Below are positions 28,218-37,175 of a DNA stretch of 64,000 nucleotides, piece after piece. This DNA is from Rahnella sp. AA (lineage in GTDB: Bacteria > Pseudomonadota > Gammaproteobacteria > Enterobacterales > Enterobacteriaceae). The notes beneath the pieces are model-generated. The model did not search any database and had not been told where the DNA came from. It worked only from the letters and a program-made list of their open reading frames with translations. The stretch covers positions 124,001 through 188,000 of the forward strand of contig NZ_PITQ01000005.1 in NCBI RefSeq assembly GCF_002834385.1, in the 5' to 3' direction. Numbering within the stretch: the stretch's first letter is position 1; every line of letters begins with the position of its first letter. The translations under genes and the position numbers were made by a program.

Positions 28218-29108
28218 ATGAAAAGATTTAATAAAACCCTTCTGGCCAGCCTGTTATTTGTCGGCTGCTCACACGTTGCTTTGGCTGATATGACAGATTC
28301 TGCCGGTCAGGTCATCGGGACCGTTCCTGTGATTAAAGGCACGGATAGCGGGCAAACGGATCACAGCGTTTCTTTCTCAAACGGCCACGAGAGCGGCTCA
28401 ACGGAGGCGATGTCGCCGGGCGATAAAATTACCCTGAATTATACATTTGCCGACGCGGAAGGCGACACTGACGTGAGTAAAACCACCATCAAATGGTATA
28501 CCACAAGCGATGGTAAAGGTGCTGATAAAACAGCCATCAGTAATGACGGCAAGGATTCTTACATTTTAAAAGAAACGGATGCCGGCCGCTATCTGGGTGT
28601 TGATATTACCGAAAAAACATCAACCGGTATTCCATCAAAAGGTCTGTTGATTGACGTCGGGGATGTGAGTACCAACGACACTACCGATAATATTCCAAAT
28701 GGCCCTGTGGTCGGCGGCACGATTGGCGTGATGATTGCGGATTCTGCAGCACCAACCGTCAACCTGATCGGCAAGGCGAACAGCGAACTGCTGGTCGGCC
28801 ATACCTACCAGTTCAAAGCCTGGTATGACGTCAACAATAACGGCACGTGGGATGCGGGCGAGCTGGAAGCGACCAGCAACTATAACTACAAATGGTTCTT
28901 TGAAGGCATCAGTGCCACAACCGACACCGCGGGCGGTTACGCCGTATCGGCAACGAATAATAAAGATCTGGCCATTCCTGCGACGAATGCTCAGGCCACA
29001 TCTGTCTTCGCAACGGCGGGTGCAGACGGTGTTCAGGGTTACAGCCTGAAAGTGGATTACTCGCCATTACTGAAATCAGTAAGAACCGTTAAATCCGTCA
29101 GAAAATAA
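28218..29108 (+). CDS. SinI-like autotransporter-associated secreted protein
   Basis: A 296-residue protein with signal peptide (SLLFVGCSHVALAD). Two modules follow. The first (residues about 30-155: NYTFADAEGDTDVSKTTIKW, GIPSKG, DNIPNGPVVGG) matches the N-terminal module of the next gene product. The second (residues about 170-285: VNLIGKANSELLVGHTYQFK, YNYKWFFEGIS, GVQGYSLKVDY) matches the C-terminal module of the inverse autotransporter. Spacing of 59 bases on each side suggests one transcript. It probably assembles with the autotransporter at the surface. Confidence 0.78.
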   Translation: MKRFNKTLLASLLFVGCSHVALADMTDSAGQVIGTVPVIKGTDSGQTDHSVSFSNGHESGSTEAMSPGDKITLNYTFADAEGDTDVSKTTIKWYTTSDGKGADKTAISNDGKDSYILKETDAGRYLGVDITEKTSTGIPSKGLLIDVGDVSTNDTTDNIPNGPVVGGTIGVMIADSAAPTVNLIGKANSELLVGHTYQFKAWYDVNNNGTWDAGELEATSNYNYKWFFEGISATTDTAGGYAVSATNNKDLAIPATNAQATSVFATAGADGVQGYSLKVDYSPLLKSVRTVKSVRK

Positions 29109-29205
29109 CTGACCTGGAAGGATCTTATCTAAAGCGTTACGTCAGGAAAGTTGGGTGCGAAAGTGCTCAGCTTTTCACATCCTCATAAATTATCAGGATG
29201 AAACT

Positions 29206-30300
29206 ATGTTTTCTAAATCCTTAAAATTATCACGAATATTATTACTGATATTACTTTTCATAAGTACTATCAGACTGGCTAAAGCAGAAGACGCACCCGC
29301 TGGTTATATGACCACTGAATCTGCCGGTATTTTGAAGGGCAATCCTCCGGTCATCAAAAATAATTCCGGTGAGAGCAATAAAGTCGATTTCAAAAAGGTC
29401 AGCGAACATGATAATACTGATGAGCTCGACGAAGGCGATATCGTCACGCTGACGTGGGAATTGCAGGATAATGAAGGGGATGCTGACGTAACATTAGCGT
29501 CCATCGTCTGGACCTGCGACCATCCGACCAAAGGCTCCCGTGTACTGGCGACACAGGTTAACAGTTATACGATTACCTCGGCAGACTACGGCTGCAATAT
29601 TGGTGTAGCTGTACAACCCCAGACGCAAACGGGTATTCCCCGGCTCGGTGACGCTATTTCCGTGCCGGATGTCACTGCCTACAATGATAGCGATAATATT
29701 ATCGACGGGCCGGTCAATCCGCATTCAATTAATTTTACGGATTATATTGTCGCGCCCGGAACCACCCAGAGCAAAACCGTCAGCCCAAATCTTATTCTGC
29801 GCACAGCATGGCCCGGTGCTGAAGTTCAGCTGGAAACGGATAACCCGGAGTCCCAGATTATCTGGGCAAGCAGCAATAAAAGCGTGGCGACCGTCTCGCC
29901 GGAAGGTTTAGTCACATTCCTTTCTAAAGGCCCGGTAACGATTCAGGCCAGGAATGACAAAGCTATTGCACGTATAAAATTTAATCCGACCGAATTCTAT
30001 GTGTTTAGCACCATCCGGATGAACTGGCAGGATGCCAAAGACTGGTGCGAGTCCCAGGGGTATGCCCAGCCAGATAGCGATCATTTATCGACAGCAAAAA
30101 ATCTTCGGAAAATACCCGCAGACTCCTTATGGCAGGAATGGGGGGATATTTCTCAGCAACATGCTGTTTTTGATGGCACCGTTTTCTGGTCTTCGGAAGA
30201 ATGGGGGGGCGACAGTGCTTACTACATGTATATCGATGACGGTCATGTAACATCGAATAGACTTACCACAACTGAAGGGGTTGCCTGCCTGGTAAATTAA
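29206..30300 (+). CDS. Secreted Ig-like/lectin-domain adhesin subunit
   Basis: A 364-residue protein with signal peptide (LLLILLFISTIRLAKAED). The N-terminal module (ELQDNEGDADVTLASIVW, GIPRLGDAISV, DNIIDGPV) matches the first module of the preceding protein. A Big_2-like Ig domain follows (SQIIWASSNKSVATVSPEGLVTF), then a C-terminal C-type-lectin-like region (MNWQDAKDWCESQGYA, VFWSSEEWGGDSAYYMY, VACLVN) like the tip of invasins. ATG 29206 follows AGGA; a GTG at 29155 is rejected. Here the receptor-binding tip seems to be a separate polypeptide. Confidence 0.72.
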   Translation: MFSKSLKLSRILLLILLFISTIRLAKAEDAPAGYMTTESAGILKGNPPVIKNNSGESNKVDFKKVSEHDNTDELDEGDIVTLTWELQDNEGDADVTLASIVWTCDHPTKGSRVLATQVNSYTITSADYGCNIGVAVQPQTQTGIPRLGDAISVPDVTAYNDSDNIIDGPVNPHSINFTDYIVAPGTTQSKTVSPNLILRTAWPGAEVQLETDNPESQIIWASSNKSVATVSPEGLVTFLSKGPVTIQARNDKAIARIKFNPTEFYVFSTIRMNWQDAKDWCESQGYAQPDSDHLSTAKNLRKIPADSLWQEWGDISQQHAVFDGTVFWSSEEWGGDSAYYMYIDDGHVTSNRLTTTEGVACLVN

Positions 30301-30319
30301 TAGACACTGATGGTGAACT

Positions 30320-31000
30320 TTAATATTCGCGCGGGAATTTTTTGAGAATGGCAATCAGCTTACCGTTCTCGATATTAATATATTCACCCTGGCGCAGATC
30401 GGACAGAATTTTCATGACTCCACTCCGGGCCAGGTGAGTATGTTCCTGAATATAATTAAAGACGCTGGTTCGGAGCCTTTCTTCCGGTGGCATCATCTCT
30501 AATTCAAAGAGGAATGCGCAGACTATCTGATACGTTGATTTACTGATCAGCAAGTTAGTGCGGTAAGCCTGAAAATCGCTGAGGTAAGTCTGAAACGCCA
30601 GCACCTCGTTGAACAGCCGATGATCATTGATAAGTTCAAGTGCGAGGGAATAAGGTAGAGATTCAATTAAGCTCCCTTTTTCACGCTTAAACTGATAAAG
30701 ATTATTGCGGAAAGGGGAACCCTGCATGCCGAATATATTGGGATAGGATGCTCTGGCGAAACGTAAATTATCAATAATTCGGTAAATATTCAGCGCCCCC
30801 TCAAGGACCAAAAGAACCCTTGACTCCCCCTCTTCCTGATTCAGCCCGATAAAAGAACCTTCCCCTTTTATTTCCAGAGGGGCAGATTCCGTACGAAATA
30901 TCGCAATAAGTTTGTTAATCGCCTCAACGGGTTTGGGCATAGGAGCCAATAAATCAAGAACAACCTTTTTATCCATTTGAGCGCCCACATGTCCGGCCAT
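30320..31000 (-). CDS. IprA/YaiV-like winged-helix regulator
   Basis: A 226-residue protein with an N-terminal cyclic-nucleotide-binding-like region and a C-terminal HTH. The last 45 residues (VFNYIQEHTHLARSGVMKIL, GEYINIENGKLIAIL) align with E. coli YaiV/IprA, whose C-terminus reads VMNYIHQRTRVSRSVVAEVL. IprA modulates oxidative-stress tolerance and virulence traits in Salmonella. The gene converges on the adhesin operon with 19 bases between stops, so control of the adhesins is plausible but not shown. Confidence 0.7.
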   Translation of the reverse strand: MAGHVGAQMDKKVVLDLLAPMPKPVEAINKLIAIFRTESAPLEIKGEGSFIGLNQEEGESRVLLVLEGALNIYRIIDNLRFARASYPNIFGMQGSPFRNNLYQFKREKGSLIESLPYSLALELINDHRLFNEVLAFQTYLSDFQAYRTNLLISKSTYQIVCAFLFELEMMPPEERLRTSVFNYIQEHTHLARSGVMKILSDLRQGEYINIENGKLIAILKKFPREY

Positions 31001-31145
31001 AAATTTTCTCTACATTATAGTGTCACGGGAGGTTATTAACGAAAATAATTCCTCACGGGAAAGGTTCGCCATTCTGTCATTTTCATGACACATCACTGTC
31101 ACACCGGCTGACTATGTTCAGAGAACTTCAACCGGAGGACATCCT

Positions 31146-32864
31146 ATGTTCAGCATGGATACCCTGTTTCAGGATCTTGACCCACAGCACAAAACCCCTT
31201 CCTGGCAACGCCGTCTGCTCAAAATTCTGTTCCGCGAAAAAGAGTTTCATCGTTTTGCCGACCAGTATCAGCACCTGAAAGGGATTGATATGGCCGAGCA
31301 GGTGCTCGAGCATTTTAATATCCGCTGTGAACTGACAGAACGTGACCGGGAACAGATCCCAAGTTATGGCCCTGTGGTAATTGTCGCTAATCATCCGATT
31401 GGCACACTCGACGGTCTGGCATTGTTACACGCGGTGGCGTCTGTACGCCCCGATGTCAAAGTGGTGGCGAACCAGCTCCTGTCACTGGTTTCCTCACTCG
31501 GCAGCCTGATGATTCCGGTGGATAATATGGGCAACCGTACCCGCCGCAATCAGGTGACGCAAATGCAGGAACATCTGGAAAACCAGGGCGTATTGATCGT
31601 ATTCCCGGCAGGCGAAGTATCCCGGATGAGCTCAAAAGGCGTGCGTGACGGCAAATGGCATACCGGCTTTATTCGTCTGGCCGCCAAAGCCCGTGCGCCG
31701 GTGGTACCGGTTCATATCAGTGGCAGCAACAGTGCGCTGTTTTACCTCAGCTCGATAATTTATCGTCCGCTCAGCACGTTACTGCTGGTACATGAAATGT
31801 TCGGCCAGCGAGGCAACAGCCTGACGCTGAAGATCGGCGCACGCATCCCATATTCCAGCTGGCATGACGGACAAATGCAGGCGAGCGATCTGGCCGCACG
31901 TTTTCGTAAACACGTCTACCGTCTTAGCAGCGGCAAGCCGGGGCTGTTCCATACAGAAACGTCGATTGCCCGCGCCGAAGACCGCGCAGTGCTAAAACAT
32001 GCGCTGGAAGCCAGCGAAGTGCTGGGCAAAACGCCCGACGGCAAAATGATTTATCTCTATCGCCGCCACGGTGAAGACTACGTACCGATCTTGCGTGAAC
32101 TGGGGCGGCTGCGTGAAATCGCGTTCCGCGCCGTCGGCGAAGGCAGTGGCCGTCGTCGCGATCTCGACGGTTACGATGACGATTATTATCACCTGGTGTT
32201 GTGGGATCCGCAGGCACTGGAAATCGTCGGCGCTTACCGGTTTATCCCGACCGCTGAACAAGTCGCCAGCAAAGGGCTGAATGGGATATACAGCCAGAGC
32301 CTGTTTCAGTATGGCAATCAAATGGATCCGATTCTGGCGCAGGGCATTGAACTTGGCCGCAGCTTTATTCAGCCAGCCTATTGGGGTAAACGCGGGTTAG
32401 ATTATCTGTGGCTCGGCATCGGCGCATATCTGTCGAAATACCCGCAAACGCGTTATCTGTTTGGCCCGGTGTCGATTTCCGGCGGAATGCCGCTGCCTGC
32501 GCGTGATTTACTGGTTGCGTTTTACCGCCTCTATTTTGCACCCGACCTGCCGCTGGCCACTTCACGACGCCCTTACCCGGCCTCCCTGCCCGATGTGCTG
32601 GCGCAGTTTTGTGGCGACGATTATCAGGAAGATTTGCAGCGTCTGAAACGCCTGCTGGCCAATCTCGGATGCAGCATCCCGGCGTTGTACAAGCAGTATT
32701 CGGAGCTTTGCGAAACAGGCGGCGTGCAGTTTATCGATTTCGGCAGTGACCCGGAATTCAATAATTGCATCGACGGACTGGTGCTGGTCGATCTTAGTCA
32801 GCTAAAACCGGCTAAGTTCGAGCGCTATATTGCGGTTCATCAGTTGAACACTGAGCAGGCGTAA
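31146..32864 (+). CDS. olsF: Bifunctional ornithine lipid synthase candidate (OlsF-like)
   Basis: A 572-residue two-domain acyltransferase. The N-terminal part has the PlsC-type HX4D motif in VANHPIGTLDGL and FPAGEVSRM. The C-terminal part (from about residue 290) is a GNAT-like, OlsB/hemolysin-related domain (VGAYRFIP, QGIELGRSFIQPAYWGKRGLDYLWLGI, GPVSISGGMP). This domain order is that of OlsF from Serratia proteamaculans, which acylates ornithine twice to form ornithine lipids, membrane lipids without phosphorus. GGAGGA lies seven bases before the ATG. It is transcribed alone. Confidence 0.75.
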   Translation: MFSMDTLFQDLDPQHKTPSWQRRLLKILFREKEFHRFADQYQHLKGIDMAEQVLEHFNIRCELTERDREQIPSYGPVVIVANHPIGTLDGLALLHAVASVRPDVKVVANQLLSLVSSLGSLMIPVDNMGNRTRRNQVTQMQEHLENQGVLIVFPAGEVSRMSSKGVRDGKWHTGFIRLAAKARAPVVPVHISGSNSALFYLSSIIYRPLSTLLLVHEMFGQRGNSLTLKIGARIPYSSWHDGQMQASDLAARFRKHVYRLSSGKPGLFHTETSIARAEDRAVLKHALEASEVLGKTPDGKMIYLYRRHGEDYVPILRELGRLREIAFRAVGEGSGRRRDLDGYDDDYYHLVLWDPQALEIVGAYRFIPTAEQVASKGLNGIYSQSLFQYGNQMDPILAQGIELGRSFIQPAYWGKRGLDYLWLGIGAYLSKYPQTRYLFGPVSISGGMPLPARDLLVAFYRLYFAPDLPLATSRRPYPASLPDVLAQFCGDDYQEDLQRLKRLLANLGCSIPALYKQYSELCETGGVQFIDFGSDPEFNNCIDGLVLVDLSQLKPAKFERYIAVHQLNTEQA

Positions 32865-32889
32865 ACGCTTAACAGGCTTATATTTAACG

Positions 32890-32923
32890 CCCTCCCCTGA
32901 ACACTGACGACGAGGGAGGGTTT
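32890..32923 (+). terminator. Weak terminator after olsF
   Basis: Seven-base stem CCCTCCC/GGGAGGG with a long 17-base loop, followed by TTTCCT. Weak, but it lies 26 bases past the olsF stop and close to the convergent LysR gene. Confidence 0.45.
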
Positions 32924-32930
32924 CCTGTGC

Positions 32931-33947
32931 TCAATTCATATAACGAGGGAAATTTTCGCTGAGGTACTCAAATAATGCATGGTTCATTTTTTTGTTAAGA
33001 TTCATCTTGTTGTAACTCATTGCAATATCTACGGGTGGCAATTCAATATCAGTCTTCAGTAATTTAATATTGAATGCGCTCCCAAATTTGTTAAACAACC
33101 ATTGGGGAACGATAGCCACAGAATTTGATGACTCAACATGGCTGAGAATTGACATAAACGATGGACTGTTGAGCGAAAAAACGCGCGCTGCCTGAATCGT
33201 GTTCTCAACTCTTTGCCGGGTAATGACAGCCGGTAATTCATCAGTATGGATATAACAGAATGTCTCAGTCTGAACGTTTTCATCACTGAAAAATTCCGCC
33301 AGTCTCGGATGGTCTTTTCTACAAATAAAAGAAAGCTTCTCAGACCCTAATAAAAACGATTTCGTAGATAACCCCAGGTTTTTGCTTACACCAAAAACCA
33401 AATCAACCTGTCGAAGAGAGAGTGAATCGCTGAAACCATCTACCATGTTATCACTAACCCGGTGTACGATTTCACAACTGATATTTTCTCTTTGGAAAAA
33501 CTCACTAATGATAGGAATGATTTTAATCGAAAGATAAATAGGGCATTGAACAACAAGCTGCTGATTATATTCATCTTTTTCGAAATCTTCGATATTTGAA
33601 ATTAAATCATCCAGGTTATCTTTTATTTTTCTATGTAATTTTGTTGCGATTGTCGTCGGGCTTAATTTTTGCCCATCCCGGAGAAAAAGCGGATCGCCAA
33701 AATAGTCTTTTAACTTCTGCAGATATTGGCTAATGCTCGGAGATGACGTGTTAAGAAGTGCCGCAGCATTTTTCACACTCCCGGTGGTATAAACGGCATC
33801 AAACACGATCAGAAGGTTGAGGTCGAATTTTCTTATTTTAGGCGATTCAATACGCTCAGCACTCTTTGTACTCATGGCCATCTCCAACGATTTTTGCTCA
33901 TTATTCTCAGTTGGTTGAATAGTAGCACTGGTTGTTACATTAGCCAT
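32931..33947 (-). CDS. LysR-family transcriptional regulator with N-terminal extension
   Basis: A 338-residue LysR-type protein. The HTH starts only near residue 40 (FDLNLLIVFDAVYTTGSVKN, AAALLNTSSPSISQYLQKLK), after a polar Thr/Ser/Glu-rich extension. The effector domain is ordinary. The start at 33947 follows a GGGGGAG ribosome-binding site and overlaps the stop of the small upstream gene by one base. Coding sequence is A/T-rich compared with the backbone, suggesting transfer. Target genes are unknown. Confidence 0.82.
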   Translation of the reverse strand: MANVTTSATIQPTENNEQKSLEMAMSTKSAERIESPKIRKFDLNLLIVFDAVYTTGSVKNAAALLNTSSPSISQYLQKLKDYFGDPLFLRDGQKLSPTTIATKLHRKIKDNLDDLISNIEDFEKDEYNQQLVVQCPIYLSIKIIPIISEFFQRENISCEIVHRVSDNMVDGFSDSLSLRQVDLVFGVSKNLGLSTKSFLLGSEKLSFICRKDHPRLAEFFSDENVQTETFCYIHTDELPAVITRQRVENTIQAARVFSLNSPSFMSILSHVESSNSVAIVPQWLFNKFGSAFNIKLLKTDIELPPVDIAMSYNKMNLNKKMNHALFEYLSENFPRYMN

Positions 33948-34216
33948 CACTCCCCCTCTCGTTGAAGCCCCATCAGATGGATCCATTCAGAAAACTCGTC
34001 CTCATAGACGTAGACAATTTCTTCCTCCAGGCAATTAGTTTCACTCGTTTTCAGGTAAACCAGGCAGGGGTAAGCACGTGGAGGGGATTCAGAAAAAGCG
34101 GCTTCGATTTCAACCTGGCTCAAAAACCGGGCAACGCCAGCATCGCCGTCCGGATTAATTCTTTGCGCAAACCACTCATCATAATCCTCTTTACATAGTA
34201 AGAATTTTATATTCAT
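33947..34216 (-). CDS. Small acidic protein coupled to LysR regulator
   Basis: An 89-residue, strongly acidic protein (EEEIVYVYEDEFSEWIH near the C-terminus) that I do not recognise. Start 34216 (MNIKFLLCKEDYDEWF) follows AAGG at good spacing; longer frames lack this. The stop overlaps the LysR start, so it is translationally coupled to the regulator and may act as a co-regulator or sensor. It has no signal peptide or membrane segment. Confidence 0.65.
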   Translation of the reverse strand: MNIKFLLCKEDYDEWFAQRINPDGDAGVARFLSQVEIEAAFSESPPRAYPCLVYLKTSETNCLEEEIVYVYEDEFSEWIHLMGLQREGE

Positions 34217-34460
34217 TTTATGCACCTTAACTAAGCCGAATCCGATATCGCTGAGCATACTAATACTCACTTTAAGGAAGTGACAATGCATAATTATTAA
34301 ACTATTTATTTAAAATAAATTGAGCAAGATGAGTGAGGCTCGTTATTTAATATAGAAAAATTAATAATGAAATTTTATGGGTGTGTAGTTTCTAAAATCA
34401 CTTATATCAAAACACGACTTCTGCGTATTATTAAATATCTGTTTACATGAACAATAAGGC

Positions 34461-35381
34461 TCAGGGTACCGCGCGAAGCGCATTTATCCTGTTTTTCCGC
34501 CGCTCACTCCAGACGGCAAAAATACCCGCTGCTGCCACAATGGAAGCGCCAACCAGTGTGGAAGATGCCGGCAGGCTATCGAGAAACAAAAAGCCAATCA
34601 CCATTGACCAGACCAGCGTCGTATAGTCGAACGGGGCCAGCAGTGACGCATCGGCATAACGCAGGCTCAGGGTAATCAGAATCTGTGCCATTCCGCCAAA
34701 AAAGCCGCAGCCAATGAGCAGTAACAGTTGTTTGGTATCAGGGATCTTCCAGCCGAAGAAAATCGTCGCCAGACCAATCAGCATCGTCATTAACGAGAAA
34801 TAGAAAACAATAGCACCCGGTCTTTCGATACCGTTTAAGAAACGGATTTGCACCGATGAAACCGCAGTGCACATCGCCGCCAGCAGCGCCAGAATAACGC
34901 CCAGACCGGCGGATATTTGCGTAAAACCGCCGGACAATAACGAGCCGCTTTCACTCAGATGTGCCCACAGCATGACAATGATCCCGGTAAAGCCAATCGC
35001 CACCGCTAACCAGCGGGCTGCGTGAACATTTTCTCTGAGTAAAATGGCCGCCATGATCACGGTGAAAAGCGGTGCGGCGTAACTGATAGCCGTGGCGTCA
35101 GCCAGTGAAATATAAACCAGCGCCAGATAATTAAAATACATCCCGCCCGTGCCGGAAAAGCCACGAATTAAATGTCCGAAAATATTCTTCGTTTTAATTT
35201 GCTCGAGGATACGACCCTGGAGTTTCAGCCAGACAAGCAACGGGAATAGCGCAATAAATGAACGAAAGAATATCACTTCCCCGGTGGGAATATTTCCGCC
35301 CAACCCTTTTACACATGCCAGCATGAGTGTGGCACACAGGGCTGATAATATTTTCAGCGTAACACCCATTTTGGCGTTCAT
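34461..35381 (-). CDS. DMT-family transporter (EamA type)
   Basis: Inner-membrane protein of 306 residues with ten hydrophobic segments in two EamA repeats (TGEVIFFRSFIALFPLL, DATAISYAAPLFTVIMAAILLRE, LLAPFDYTTLVWSMVIGFLFLD). Such proteins export amino acids or other metabolites. It is divergent from the binding-protein-pxpBC operon, so a link to amino-acid traffic is plausible, but the substrate cannot be read. Confidence 0.85.
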   Translation of the reverse strand: MNAKMGVTLKILSALCATLMLACVKGLGGNIPTGEVIFFRSFIALFPLLVWLKLQGRILEQIKTKNIFGHLIRGFSGTGGMYFNYLALVYISLADATAISYAAPLFTVIMAAILLRENVHAARWLAVAIGFTGIIVMLWAHLSESGSLLSGGFTQISAGLGVILALLAAMCTAVSSVQIRFLNGIERPGAIVFYFSLMTMLIGLATIFFGWKIPDTKQLLLLIGCGFFGGMAQILITLSLRYADASLLAPFDYTTLVWSMVIGFLFLDSLPASSTLVGASIVAAAGIFAVWSERRKNRINALRAVP

Positions 35382-35456
35382 TATTAACCTTCATTCTCTG
35401 TGATTAGCGGCCTGAAACCTGATTGCCATTCTCGCAGAGCATCGTTTTTTCCGGTC

Positions 35457-35471
35457 ATACAAAAAGCGTAT
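35457..35471. promoter_or_regulatory. Candidate Nac-binding site
   Basis: ATACAAAAAGCGTAT fits the Nac pattern ATA-N9-TAT and the inner G of the stronger form. It lies 148 bases before the binding-protein gene and 76 before the DMT gene. A Nac-like regulator is encoded 5.6 kb away. A match of this kind can arise by chance. Confidence 0.35.
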
Positions 35472-35618
35472 CGCCATACAGGGTTTACTTCTTATACAAG
35501 GCAAAACTGAGCTTATATAGTCAGATTGTACTCATTAGAAACCGCAGCCAGTTTTGCTCATAGTGAGCCAGGGGAAGTTGTAGTCACACTCTGTAAATTA
35601 AAAAATCCCGGAGAATAA

Positions 35619-36461
35619 ATGATGAAGCTGAAGTTACTGTCTTGCTCACTGCTGGCACTGCCATTAATGGCGGCCTTTTCTTCGGCGAAAGCCGATGTTC
35701 TTTCTGATATTCAGGCACGCGGCGCACTCAATTGTGCGGTGTATTCCGATGTTCCGCCTTTCTCATCCCCTGACCCGAAAACGCGTCAGCTGGCCGGGAT
35801 GGACGTCGATTTATGTACGGCGCTCGCCAAACAGATGGGCGTCAAACTCAATCTGATGCCGACGTCTATTGAAGCACGCATCGCGGTGATCGCTACCGGT
35901 CGCGCTGACGTCCTGATCGCCAACCTGGCGTACACCAAAACACGCGGCCAGCAGATTCAGTTCAGCGATCCGTATTATGTGGCGAAAGAAGTCCTGGTGG
36001 TGAAAAAGCCTGACGTTGATAAAACCCGTGCGGATTTTAAAGGCAAACGTATCAGCGCCACCAAAGGCACCACATCGGAACAATCGATTTATCTGGCTGG
36101 CGCAAAAGCGGTGACCTTCCAGGACGCTGCATCAGCATTTCTGGCGCTGGAACAGAATAAAGCCGTGGGCTTTGTCACCAACACCATGACCGCCATTAAG
36201 ATGATTTCGCAGGCCGGAAAAGATGGCATTGAGCTGGGGATGATCAAAGAGCCGATGGCGCTGGAGCCGATTGGCGTCGGCATGAAAAAGGACGAACCAG
36301 CGTTACTGGAAAAGGTTAACGCCAGCCTGAAAGCCATGGATGACGACGGTACCATCGACAAAATCTGGGCGACCTGGATCGGCCCCAATACCGAATACAA
36401 AATGGTGCGCGAAGACAAAGTTCAGCCGCTCTCCAGCCTTAAATTTGAACCTCTGGAATAG
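35619..36461 (+). CDS. Amino-acid ABC transporter periplasmic binding protein
   Basis: Periplasmic solute receptor, 280 residues, with signal peptide ending at AFSSAKAD (about residue 26). SBP_bac_3-type features: GMDVDLCTALAKQMGVKLNL, ADVLIANLAYTKTRGQQIQFSDPYY, and TKGTTSEQ. It starts a tight operon with pxpB (three bases apart) and pxpC. The matching permeases and ATPase lie at 44330-46532, so the transporter is split across the locus. Ligand by context: 5-oxoproline, glutamine or a related amide (inference). Confidence 0.88.
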   Translation: MMKLKLLSCSLLALPLMAAFSSAKADVLSDIQARGALNCAVYSDVPPFSSPDPKTRQLAGMDVDLCTALAKQMGVKLNLMPTSIEARIAVIATGRADVLIANLAYTKTRGQQIQFSDPYYVAKEVLVVKKPDVDKTRADFKGKRISATKGTTSEQSIYLAGAKAVTFQDAASAFLALEQNKAVGFVTNTMTAIKMISQAGKDGIELGMIKEPMALEPIGVGMKKDEPALLEKVNASLKAMDDDGTIDKIWATWIGPNTEYKMVREDKVQPLSSLKFEPLE

Positions 36462-36464
36462 CCG

Positions 36465-37175
36465 ATGACAATTGTGTCGCACGAGGCGCCTTCCCGCGCC
36501 TCTTTTATTCTTGCCAGCCAGGGCGACAAAATCAAAATCTCGACCATCGGCAGCCGCGCGTGGCTAATTGAAGCGCCGGGGGATTTCGATCTGCCCGCCC
36601 AGCGCCGTATCTGGTCGCTGGCGGCCACCTTGCGCACGCGTGATGATGTCGAATCGCTGATCCCCGGCGTCACCAATCTGCTGGTTCTGTTTCGCCAGAC
36701 ACCGGCAGATTACGACGCCACACTCGCCCTGCTGAGCACCGCGTGGGAACAGGCGCAGGCCGTTCATCCGCAAGGTAAACTGATTGAAATTCCGGTGATT
36801 TACGGTGGTGAGCATGCCACTGACCTGGATACGGTTTGTCAGCATACCGGGCTTTCGCCGCGTGAAGTCATCCACCGCCATTCTCAGGGCTGCTACACGG
36901 TGTTTTCACTGGGCAGCGCGCCGGGCTTCGGCTATCTCCACGGGCTGGATCCCTCTCTCGCCACGCCGCGCAAAAAAGTCCCCTCGCTTAATATGCTCAA
37001 AGGCACCGTCACCATCGGTGGCGCACAGACTGGGGTTTCCGCGCTGACCGGTCCAAACGGCTGGAACGCGATCGGATTTGCCGAACTGACGCTGTTTGAC
37101 CCGCACGCTGAAAGCCCTGCGCTGATGGCTCCGGGTGACAGCGTGCGCTTTCTGCCAGAAAGGATAGAACTGTGA
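36465..37175 (+). CDS. pxpB: 5-oxoprolinase subunit PxpB
   Basis: Subunit of the ATP-dependent prokaryotic 5-oxoprolinase that opens 5-oxoproline to glutamate together with PxpA and PxpC. The 236 residues carry the KipI-family signature (GFGYLHGLDPSLATPRKKVP, GTVTIGGAQTGV, PNGWNAIG). It overlaps pxpC by four bases. Confidence 0.93.
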   Translation: MTIVSHEAPSRASFILASQGDKIKISTIGSRAWLIEAPGDFDLPAQRRIWSLAATLRTRDDVESLIPGVTNLLVLFRQTPADYDATLALLSTAWEQAQAVHPQGKLIEIPVIYGGEHATDLDTVCQHTGLSPREVIHRHSQGCYTVFSLGSAPGFGYLHGLDPSLATPRKKVPSLNMLKGTVTIGGAQTGVSALTGPNGWNAIGFAELTLFDPHAESPALMAPGDSVRFLPERIEL

